Origin: an uncultured Aquimonas sp. | Lineage (GTDB): Bacteria; Pseudomonadota; Gammaproteobacteria; Xanthomonadales; Xanthomonadaceae | Reading direction: 5' to 3' | DNA: 64,000 nucleotides | NCBI RefSeq assembly: GCF_937888285.1 | Contig: NZ_CALART010000063.1 | Coordinates: forward strand, 1 to 64,000 | Part shown: one piece after another, positions 56,304 through 62,736 of the stretch | Layout: each line of letters begins with the position of its first letter | How positions within the stretch are numbered: position 1 is the stretch's first letter | Program-made: the position numbers and the translations under genes | Notes under the pieces: generated by a model | The model's input: only the letters and a program-made list of their open reading frames with translations | Databases searched by the model: none | Told to the model about the DNA's origin: nothing

Positions 56304-57230
56304 CTACCTTGTGCAGGCAGCCTCCGAGTCACGCAGGCTGGCCACGTCGCGGATCGGTGGGGCGCCGAACATACGCGCGTATTCGCGGCTGAACTGCGAG
56401 GCGCTCTGATAGCCCACGCGATAGGCTGCGCTGGCGGCGTCGGCCCGCTCGGCCAGCAGGATCTGGCGGGCTTCGGTCAGGCGCAGACGCTTCTGGTACT
56501 GCAGCGGGCTCATCGCGGTGACGGCCTTGAACTGCTCATGCAAGGCCGAGCGGCTCATGTGCGCCAGTGAGGCGAGCTCCTCGATGCGGATCGGCTCGGC
56601 GAGCTGGCTGCGGATGTGCTGGATGACCTGCGCGATCCTGTGCGTGTGGCTGCCGGCCATGGCCATCTGCGCGATGCATGCACCGAAGGGGCCACTCAGC
56701 ACTCGAAAATGGAACTCGCGCATCAGCAGCGGCGCCAGCACCGGAATCTCGCGCGGCGTGGCGAGCAGGCGCGCGAGCCGCAGCACGGTGTCCTGCGTGG
56801 CCTCATCCAGGTCGCCGACGAAGAGTCCGCGCGGCGTGTCGCGCGGCGCCTGTCCGATCGGTCCGACCTGTTCGATCAGCTCGGCGATCTGGCGGGCATC
56901 GATGTCGATCGCCACGCACAGATAGGGCGCCTCCGCGCTGGCTTCCAGCACCTGTCCCACCAGGGGCAGATCAACCGACACCGCCAGGAACTGCGAGGGC
57001 GCGTAGCGGTAGACCTCATCCTCCAGCAGCACCTGCTTCGCGCCCTGCACGATCACGCAGAACGAGGGCCGATAGACCGTTGGCAGCGGCGCGTGCGGGG
57101 CGGACAGGCGGATGCAGTGCAGGCCGGCAATGGCCGAGGCGTGCATGCCCTCGCCCTTGGAGAATCGGAGAATCAGCTCGCCGATCTCGCGCTGCCGGGC
57201 TTCGAGCAAAGCGTTGAATGGAATGTCCAT
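56304..57230 (-). CDS. AraC-family transcriptional regulator
   Basis: 308 aa with the AraC N-terminal (cupin-like) domain of the AraC_N group (about 20-180, VYRPSFCVIVQGAKQVLL) and a C-terminal double HTH (about 205-300, RIEELASLAHMSRSALHEQF and AYRVGYQSASQFSREYAR). ATG at 57230. It is divergent from the SDR gene with 163 bases between them, a typical regulator-target pairing. Confidence 0.93.
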   Translation of the reverse strand: MDIPFNALLEARQREIGELILRFSKGEGMHASAIAGLHCIRLSAPHAPLPTVYRPSFCVIVQGAKQVLLEDEVYRYAPSQFLAVSVDLPLVGQVLEASAEAPYLCVAIDIDARQIAELIEQVGPIGQAPRDTPRGLFVGDLDEATQDTVLRLARLLATPREIPVLAPLLMREFHFRVLSGPFGACIAQMAMAGSHTHRIAQVIQHIRSQLAEPIRIEELASLAHMSRSALHEQFKAVTAMSPLQYQKRLRLTEARQILLAERADAASAAYRVGYQSASQFSREYARMFGAPPIRDVASLRDSEAACTR

Positions 57231-57393
57231 GGGCTGGGCACGATACGCCCCCTGGGCGCGGGGCCTCAACGCAAGTGCCACCGAGTCTGGACGATCAGGC
57301 AATCCATGCGGAGCTCCAGGTATCGAGCCCAGTGTGTTCGGCCAACAGACTTTCTCCCACCCCGGCAGCCGCCGAACACACGGAGAAAGCGAC

Positions 57394-58125
57394 ATGTCCA
57401 AGGTCATCCTCATCACCGGCGCCAGCAGCGGAATCGGCGAAGCCACCGCCCGCGTGCTTGCAAGGCAGGGCCATCGCGTGCTGCTGGGCGCACGCCGCAC
57501 CGAGCGCCTTGCACAGATCGCCGCCGACATCCGCTGGGCGGGCGATACCGCCGAGTACCGCGCGCTGGACGTGACCCAGGGCGAGGACGCCAAAGCGTTC
57601 GTGGCCTTCGCGCAGGAGCGCTTCGGTCGCGTCGATGTGATCTTCAACAACGCCGGGGTGATGCCGGTGTCGCCGATGAGCGCGCTCAAGACCGAGGAAT
57701 GGGACCGCATCATCGACGTCAACATCCGCGGCGTGCTGAACGGGATTGCCGCGGTGCTGCCGATCATGGAGGCGCAGGGCAGCGGGCACATCATCAACAC
57801 GGCCTCCACCGGCGCGCATGCCGTCGGCGCGCAGTTTGGCGTGTACTGCGCCAGCAAGTACGCGGTGCGCGCGATCACCGAAGGTCTTCGCCAGGAGATG
57901 GATCGCATCCGCGTGACCCTGATCTCGCCCGGCGTCACCGAGTCCGAGCTGGGCCACGACATCAGTGTCGACAGCACGGCCAGCGCGGTGAAGCAGCTGC
58001 GCAGCATCGCGCTCGACAATCGCGCCATCGCCAATGCCGTGCTCTACGCGATCTCGCAGCCCGACGATGTCGACGTCAACGAGATGCTGATCCGCACAGT
58101 GCGCAGCGCGGGGCATGCGTTCTGA
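57394..58125 (+). CDS. Short-chain dehydrogenase/reductase
   Basis: 243 aa classical SDR: NAD(P) motif TGASSGIGE (8-16), NNAG at about 86-89, catalytic Ser in NTASTGA and the YCASK Tyr-Lys pair. The Arg in GARRTERL after the second strand suggests NADPH use. Substrate unknown. ATG at 57394 follows GGAGA. It is divergent from the AraC gene, which likely regulates it. Confidence 0.92.
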   Translation: MSKVILITGASSGIGEATARVLARQGHRVLLGARRTERLAQIAADIRWAGDTAEYRALDVTQGEDAKAFVAFAQERFGRVDVIFNNAGVMPVSPMSALKTEEWDRIIDVNIRGVLNGIAAVLPIMEAQGSGHIINTASTGAHAVGAQFGVYCASKYAVRAITEGLRQEMDRIRVTLISPGVTESELGHDISVDSTASAVKQLRSIALDNRAIANAVLYAISQPDDVDVNEMLIRTVRSAGHAF

Positions 58126-58179
58126 GGCCCGTACGCGTGGGCGCCTCGTGCTCGCGTCGCCTCATGCCGCGAGCGGGGT

Positions 58180-58250
58180 GTTCCTTGAGATCCCGGCAGC
58201 CACGCGTGGCGGCCCGGTGATTTCGAAGAATCCTCGATTCATCGGCCCGC
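58180..58250. repeat. Diverged copy of the 55940-56264 repeat
   Basis: The pattern TTGAGA, CGTGGCGG, CCCGGTGAT, GAAGAATCCTCGATTC matches the first half of the tandem units at 55940 and 56127 and stops before the ATCCCC palindrome. It begins a long gap without host genes, 58126-58440. Confidence 0.55.
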
Positions 58251-58367
58251 GCTGTTTATGGACACTCTCTTTCAGGTCAAGCCTCCTCGGCGGCGTATAG
58301 GCGAGCGCGCGACCCGCACGCTGGGTGCAGGCCGCAGGCTGCGTGCAGAGCGTTGGCTGCTGTTGAG

Positions 58368-58440
58368 CCCCTCTCCCCCGTGGGAGAGGGGTTGGGGAGA
58401 GGGGGCACACTCGCGGCAAGATCGCCCCTCTCCCCCGGTG
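58368..58440. repeat. CCCTCTCCC hairpin repeat, second copy interrupted
   Basis: Copy 1 is a hairpin CCCCTCTCCC (58368-58377) / GGGAGAGGGG (58382-58391). Copy 2 begins CCCCTCTCCC at 58425-58434, but its right arm is missing: the sequence switches after CCGGTG (58440) to unrelated DNA that shows transposable-element end features. This marks a probable insertion junction. Confidence 0.65.
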
Positions 58441-58444
58441 TGCG

Positions 58445-58540
58445 GGGACAGTGATCTTGCACCCTTGGGACAGAAAGATTGCACCCGATTTGCCGAAATC
58501 TGCCGAAACGAACCGAAACGAAGTGAAACGCGCGGAAAGC
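58445..58540. repeat. Element-end repeats: 20-base direct repeats and helically phased GAAA decamers
   Basis: GGGACAG-N5-TTGCACCC occurs at 58445-58464 and 58467-58486, 22 bases apart. Directly after it, five decamers with a central GAAA (TGCCGAAATC, TGCCGAAACG, AACCGAAACG, AAGTGAAACG, CGCGGAAAGC; 58491-58540) place GAAA once per helical turn. Such repeats fit transposase-binding sites and a bent end, as in Mu attL, but could also come from an insertion sequence end. Confidence 0.65.
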
Positions 58541-58764
58541 TAGGCGGGGCGCGGCTTTGCAGGCAACACGAAGGGCCAGTAAGGCGCCCGAGAGGCGCGC
58601 ACGGCCAGAGGCGCGGGGAACGCGCACCCGCAACGGGGCGGCCCTGACAGTGTGCGCGGCGGTGGCAGCGTTTAAGGCGGTTCAATCAAGCGCTTACGCC
58701 GGTTTCATCGCCCTTTGAAGGCTCCCCGCCAACGCGGAAAGCCGGACATGAGAACCGGACAAAT

Positions 58765-58801
58765 ATTGCGGCTCACGCAATCTTGTTGCAGCTCCCGCAA
58801 C
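58765..58801. promoter_or_regulatory. Pair of 17-base phage operators
   Basis: ATTGCGGCTCACGCAAT (58765-58781) and GTTGCAGCTCCCGCAAC (58785-58801) share the pattern RTTGC-N7-GCAAY, start 20 bases apart (about two helical turns), and their outer base pair is swapped A-T to G-C in both arms. They are likely binding sites of a phage regulator in front of the left operon, which starts at 58975. The 58541-58974 stretch shows no supported gene. Confidence 0.6.
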
Positions 58802-58974
58802 GCAGGACGCCCCCGCGATTCCGCATGCTCTGCCGTCTACCGATGGGGCGGGCTTGCGCGCTTTCGCGACATCGTGTAGCGATGGCCGGGCACCCATAGC
58901 CCGACGGGGCGACAAGCGCGGCAGCTCTCCCCGCGCTTGGGTGCAGCCCTGGAGAGGCACGGAAGGCAGAGCGC

Positions 58975-59370
58975 GTGCACAGCGAACACGAACGGCCCGC
59001 AAGCGAACAGGCGGCAGAGCCATCGGCGGATGAACCGGCGTGGGCGAAGGCGACCGCGCCCCTCTTCCTTGGCCTCTCTGAACAGATTGATGCGGTGCTT
59101 AGGCGGCGAGCGACACAGTTGCAAATCGAAGAGCTGGAGGCACAGCGCGAAGAGCGCGAGGCGAAACCCGGCGCAGCAGCCAACGCCCGAGAGATCAAGC
59201 GCATGTGCAGAGTCTGGGCGACTCTCGCGGGACAAGCGGCGGGCGAAGCCGCCACCCCCGCCGCCGCCGCCAGGCTGCTGGCGGAGCTGTTCATCCGTGT
59301 GGGGCTCGACCCTGGAGTAGATGACAGAACACTTGAAGGCTGGATCAGGAAAGGGCGCGAGGCGCCTTAG
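58975..59370 (+). CDS. Small phage protein of unknown function
   Basis: 131 aa, rich in Ala/Arg/Glu and helical; residues about 35-70 could form a coiled coil (LSEQIDAVLRRRATQLQIEE). The C-terminal DRTLEGWIRKGREAP resembles the end of small phage or plasmid helix proteins, but I cannot name a family. GTG start with GGAAGG 9 bases upstream. It is the first gene of the left operon after the operator pair. Confidence 0.6.
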   Translation: MHSEHERPASEQAAEPSADEPAWAKATAPLFLGLSEQIDAVLRRRATQLQIEELEAQREEREAKPGAAANAREIKRMCRVWATLAGQAAGEAATPAAAARLLAELFIRVGLDPGVDDRTLEGWIRKGREAP

Positions 59371-59487
59371 CACATTCATCCACCTTGGCGCAAACGCCAC
59401 CAAACGCTTCGGTCGCGTTGGCGGGCACCAACTGCCCCTCTGCACTCTGTTGCCCAACGCGGCCGCTGCCGCTTGTGGCGCCCCAAC

Positions 59488-59874
59488 ATGCAGACCCCCC
59501 AAGAGCCAGACAGCAAGGATGCGGGCACCGCCCCACCGTCCCGCGTCGGCTGGCCGGACGTGCTGAGCGAAGCCGCCGACGTTGCGGCGCACGCACTGCG
59601 CAAGCGCGGAGAGCCTGACCAGCGCGCGGAGGAACTGGCCCGCGCGGTGATGCTCGGGCTTGCCGATGTGTTCGGCGGGAGAGCGTTCTACCTGCCGCGC
59701 GGCCTCGCAGTGAAGCGGCACTTCCGAGACATCGACATCGCGCAACGGCTAACCCGCGACAACGCAAGGGCACTCGCCCGCGAGTACGGAATCACTGCCA
59801 TTTACGTCTACGAGTGCGCCAAGCGAGGACGCGAAGCGCTCCGCAAGCCACAAACCGAAGGAAACACCGAATGA
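59488..59874 (+). CDS. mor: Mor transcription activator family protein
   Basis: 128 aa. In Mu, Mor (and the related C) activate middle and late transcription. The pattern AEELARAVMLGLADVFGGRA, FYLPRG (dimer domain beta-strand) and the C-terminal HTH LAREYGITAIYVYE fits the Mor/C family well, and length matches Mu Mor (129 aa). ATG at 59488; a TTG at 59473 is possible. Its stop overlaps the next gene by ATGA. In Mu, mor lies far right of A; here it precedes the transposase. Confidence 0.85.
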   Translation: MQTPQEPDSKDAGTAPPSRVGWPDVLSEAADVAAHALRKRGEPDQRAEELARAVMLGLADVFGGRAFYLPRGLAVKRHFRDIDIAQRLTRDNARALAREYGITAIYVYECAKRGREALRKPQTEGNTE

Positions 59875-60746
59875 ACACCGTCGCCCCCGAAGAAATCCGC
59901 AACATCGCTGGACAGGTGCGCGCGTATGTCGCGACCCTCCATGCCCGGCGCGGCGAGCTGCGCGCCGAGCGCTCGCAGCTCGAAGAAGAGCGCGACGCGC
60001 TGCTGAATGCGCCGGTCAATCGCGAAGACGCTATCCGGTTCGTGTTCGACTACATCGACCGCCGAGCAGCGCGATTCACTGAAATCTGTGGTTGGAAGGT
60101 CCAGCTTTCGCGCGTGCTGAAGCCAGGCAATGCTAGCGGAGCGGTAGGCCAGCAGTATGGCCCGGGCGTCCTCACGCTGGCGGAAATCAATGACAGCCTT
60201 TCCATGGATGCAGTCCGCAATGAGCATCGCTTCGGCGAGGGCGGAATCTGCTTTCTTTCGGCCGGCCGGGATACCCGCTCTTTCGTGCGCACCTTCGATG
60301 ATATGGCGCTTTACTTCTTCGGCGACCTGATCAAGGAAAAGTTGCGGCCTTACGTTGAAGCCCACATGCCCGAGCTTGCCGGCGCTGATGCCGCGCGCGT
60401 CGGTCCGCCCGTCGAAGAGCGGCGGGTGAGGTTGACGGAAATCTCGGTGCGCCTGGAAGAAATCGGCACTGAAGACGCCGCACTGAGCAAAGAGCTACAG
60501 GAACTCAGCGCGCCGAATCCCACCGATGCGCTGCGCGCCGCAGGTTGCCGCGAGCCGATGCGCGATCTGTCGCACGTTCCGCCTGAAGCAATCAACAAGT
60601 ATCAGCAGCGCATGAACGCGCAGAACTTGAGCGCCGTCGCTCAAGAGTACGGCGTGACGCCCGCCGATCTGTCTGAAGCCTTCAATGCTCGCGAGAAGGC
60701 CACGCTTGAGCGCCGGTTTCTGGCTTCCGGCCCGGTCAAACTCTGA
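59871..60746 (+). CDS. Phage protein of unknown function
   Basis: 291 aa. N-terminal coiled coil (about 8-50, RGELRAERSQLEEERDALL), a central mixed alpha/beta part, a second helical segment near 195-220 (LTEISVRLEEIGTEDAALSK), and a C-terminal helical end (about 245-291). No family recognised. ATG overlaps the mor stop. It could be an early-function or structural protein. Confidence 0.65.
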   Translation: MNTVAPEEIRNIAGQVRAYVATLHARRGELRAERSQLEEERDALLNAPVNREDAIRFVFDYIDRRAARFTEICGWKVQLSRVLKPGNASGAVGQQYGPGVLTLAEINDSLSMDAVRNEHRFGEGGICFLSAGRDTRSFVRTFDDMALYFFGDLIKEKLRPYVEAHMPELAGADAARVGPPVEERRVRLTEISVRLEEIGTEDAALSKELQELSAPNPTDALRAAGCREPMRDLSHVPPEAINKYQQRMNAQNLSAVAQEYGVTPADLSEAFNAREKATLERRFLASGPVKL

Positions 60747-60757
60747 GGAATCGAGCA

Positions 60758-61051
60758 ATGCAAACCCAACCGCAACTGATGCGCGCTCTGAACAGTATGA
60801 GCGTGCCGGTCTCCCAGCCCGTGCCGGGCGTGCGCCGCGCGCTGAACTCGGAAGAACTCGAAGCCTGTCGCTTGCTGGGGCTCAGCGAAGAGCAGTTCAA
60901 GCAGGCCAAGAATCAGGCGGCGCCACGCGAGGCCCCGTCCGTCGTCGAAGCACAGCTGGACGGCGATGCGCAGGCGATGGCCGCCCACCTCTTGGGCATT
61001 GACCCTAAGCGAATGGCGCAGTACGCGAAAGACGCGAGGCCGAAGGGATGA
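60758..61051 (+). CDS. Small phage protein with Mu gpI-like C-terminal motif
   Basis: 97 aa. The segment LNSEELEACRLLGLSEEQF (about 29-47) resembles the C-terminal part of Mu-like head protease/scaffold (gpI/gpZ) proteins, but the protease domain is absent. It may be a free-standing relative of that module or a gene fragment turned into its own ORF. Start ATG 60758 lies 11 bases after the upstream stop; it overlaps the next gene by ATGA. Confidence 0.55.
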   Translation: MQTQPQLMRALNSMSVPVSQPVPGVRRALNSEELEACRLLGLSEEQFKQAKNQAAPREAPSVVEAQLDGDAQAMAAHLLGIDPKRMAQYAKDARPKG

Positions 61052-61413
61052 GCGAGGAAGCGCGCGAGCTTGCGCGAGAGCTGCTGCGCGTTGAAGGGCG
61101 CATAGTGCACGTCCGGCCGCGCGCACCTTCGATCGAAGTGCGAAGGGATGCGCTTGCAGACGGCGATGTGTCGCTGCGGCTGACCCTCAGCCCTCTGGAG
61201 GCGCGACAGTTGGCCAACGCGGTTGAGCGCTTGGGATCGCACCCGCAGGTGCGTGCGTCCGCCTCGCGCTTGGCGAGTGCACTACGCAAGGCTGCCTTTG
61301 TCCTAGAGACGCCGCCGGCGGATCGGCCTGCGCCGCCTGTGGTGGATCGCTTGGAAGCGCGCATCCGTCGCGACATAGAGGCCGAGCGCGGAGCGCCGTG
61401 GCCTATCCGATGA
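61048..61413 (+). CDS. Phage protein of unknown function
   Basis: 121 aa, soluble; a beta-strand-rich N-terminal part (EGRIVHVRPRAPSIEVRRDA, SLRLTLSPLEARQLANAVE) and a basic helical C-terminus. No family recognised. It overlaps the previous gene by ATGA and is the last gene of the left operon, which runs from 58975. Confidence 0.6.
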   Translation: MSEEARELARELLRVEGRIVHVRPRAPSIEVRRDALADGDVSLRLTLSPLEARQLANAVERLGSHPQVRASASRLASALRKAAFVLETPPADRPAPPVVDRLEARIRRDIEAERGAPWPIR

Positions 61414-61577
61414 ACCAACACGGGACAAGCCGGCGAGTGTCCCGCGCCGCTCTTGCGAGGGACGCAAGGCGAGACGCAAACAACCCCGGCAGTTGCGGCC
61501 TGAGTCCTCGCACGTTGTGCATGCCGAGTTTCATCGGCAGCTCTTACTTGGGTGACGCAACACCTATTCAGCGCGAC

Positions 61578-61606
61578 TTGACAGCACTTTCAAGCCGCCG
61601 CATGCT
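61578..61606 (+). promoter_or_regulatory. Candidate promoter of the C4-like RNA/transposase operon
   Basis: A perfect -35 TTGACA (61578-61583) is followed after 17 bases by a weak -10 CATGCT (61601-61606). It lies in the 446-base gap after the left operon, upstream of the C4-like RNA. Confidence 0.45.
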
Positions 61607-61663
61607 CGCTTCGCTGCCGCCAAATCGGCAGCCGGGGGTGAGAGACCGAAACACGAGGCGCAC

Positions 61664-61697
61664 AAGCGCCCATCGCTCGATGCCGGCGCTTTTTCTT
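61664..61697 (+). terminator. Terminator-like hairpin before the C4-like RNA
   Basis: AAGCGCC (61664-61670) and GGCGCTT (61685-61691) with a 14-base loop, followed by TTTTCTT. It could end the left operon, or be a first attenuator hairpin on transcripts from 61578. Confidence 0.55.
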
Positions 61698-61793
61698 CGC
61701 CCGCATCTTGGCGGGCGTGCATGCCTACCAGTTCCATGGCGGGCGGTGCGCGGGAGCCGCAAGGCTCGCCGGTCCTCGTGCCGGTCTCTCAAC
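61698..61793 (+). ncRNA. C4-type phage antisense RNA (probable)
   Basis: The segment has a hairpin CGCCCGC/GCGGGCG (61698-61717), the stretch GCATGCCTACCAGTTCCATG, and a GNRA hairpin CGG-GAGCC-GCAA-GGCTC-CCG (61751-61771), features I associate with C4 antisense RNAs of P1/P7-like and many other phages. GTCCTCGTG (61772-61780) is exactly complementary to CACGAGGAC (61845-61853), which contains the GAGGA ribosome-binding site of the next gene, and CTCTCAA (61786-61792) is complementary to TTGAGAG (61816-61822). In P1, C4 is cut from the same transcript and blocks translation of the icd-ant leader by such pairings. The exact ends are not known. Confidence 0.72.
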
Positions 61794-61859
61794 CGCGTAC
61801 CGTCCGCCACCCCGTTTGAGAGCGGGGCGGCGGTCACTCGAAACCACGAGGACACCGCC

Positions 61860-62063
61860 ATGAACTGCACCCACGCTGCCGCCGCGCTCGCGGCCTTGCC
61901 CGCACACCTGCTGCTGCCCATCGAGGCCCCGCGCGCCGAATGGCCCGGCCTGCTGGATCACGCCGCCGCCGCTCTGCAAGGGCGATGCGTCTACGACTCG
62001 GAAACCCTCGCGCTGGAACTGCGCGCGATTGCCGAGGTGCTGCGCGCGGAGGTGCTGGCATGA
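61860..62063 (+). CDS. Small phage protein in icd-like position
   Basis: 67 aa, Ala/Leu-rich, helical. It is the first reading frame after the C4-like RNA, as icd is in phage P1; sequence similarity to Icd is not claimed. GAGGA at 61848-61852 is its ribosome-binding site and is masked by the C4 complementarity. ACCGCC at 61854-61859 can also pair with GGCGGT (61829-61834). Stop overlaps the next start (ATGA). Confidence 0.7.
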   Translation: MNCTHAAAALAALPAHLLLPIEAPRAEWPGLLDHAAAALQGRCVYDSETLALELRAIAEVLRAEVLA

Positions 62064-62341
62064 AGCGCACGCCGACGCTTGTTCCGTTCGCATCTCAGTC
62101 GCAGGCAGCTGGCGTGCCGCTGTTCTTCGTGGCAGCTGACGACGCGCAGCAATTGCGCGAAGAGGCTGCCGTACGCGTGTTTCGCGCCCGTGAGCTTTCT
62201 GCTGCCCTGGCGGGTGCTTCGATCAAGGATGCAGGGGCGGATGCGCTCCCTGCTTTCGCCGCCGTCTTGGCTCAGCTGCTGGGCGAGGCTGAAAGCCTGC
62301 TTGAAATTGCCGAATCCGTCCGGCTGAAAGGGGGTGCGTGA
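62060..62341 (+). CDS. Small phage protein of unknown function
   Basis: 93 aa. TLVPFASQSQAAGVPLFFVA then two amphipathic helices (REEAAVRVFRARELSAALAG, FAAVLAQLLGEAESLLEIAE); a DUF-type phage/plasmid protein, not named here. GGAGG 8 bases before the ATG. The overlap with the upstream stop (ATGA) makes it dependent on the translation controlled by the C4-like RNA. Confidence 0.65.
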   Translation: MKRTPTLVPFASQSQAAGVPLFFVAADDAQQLREEAAVRVFRARELSAALAGASIKDAGADALPAFAAVLAQLLGEAESLLEIAESVRLKGGA

Positions 62342-62736
62342 TGCTGTGCACCCCCCAACATCGCGCGGCGTCGCCGCTGGTGGCCCTGCGAGCGTTTATA
62401 AACGCCCTTGCGGCGCTTCTCTGTGCCCTCGGCGGGGTTAGCGGCGCGCGGCGCGCTCTGCGGCGCTCTGGTTCGTTCGCCCTACTGGTTTCGTCGGCAA
62501 GGCGCCTGCGCGCGTCCCGGGACAGTGTTGCGCCCGTCTGGCGCATGCAGGGGTGCGGGTCCGCATCTGGTGCCACTCAGCGGCGCGCGGAGGCGACCGG
62601 CCTCCTGGCGTCGCCGGGAGCGCACTTCCGCGCGTCCATGGACAGCATCACCAGCACAGGGTGCGGCACAGGGTGCGGCCTGAGCGCGCCTGCGCGCCTG
62701 CGGCCGCAGAGGATGTCAGCCCGTGGCCGCCCCTGA
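62341..62736 (+). CDS. Doubtful small ORF before the transposase
   Basis: 131 aa, rich in Ala/Arg/Ser/Gly with several cysteines, no family recognised; composition is close to random GC-rich translation. Support is positional: ATG follows directly the upstream stop (TGATG) and its end overlaps the transposase start by 14 bases. If real it continues the coupled gene chain. Confidence 0.4.
   Translation: MLCTPQHRAASPLVALRAFINALAALLCALGGVSGARRALRRSGSFALLVSSARRLRASRDSVAPVWRMQGCGSASGATQRRAEATGLLASPGAHFRASMDSITSTGCGTGCGLSAPARLRPQRMSARGRP

Noticed and set aside
58694..59023. Possible leftward phage repressor gene
   Set aside because: The minus-strand frames here have no helix-turn-helix pattern and look like shadows of the rightward gene at 58975.
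61786..61834. True H-type pseudoknot in the leader
   Set aside because: The stems are interleaved, but the loop that must cross the 7-base-pair stem is only one base long, so the two stems are better read as alternatives.
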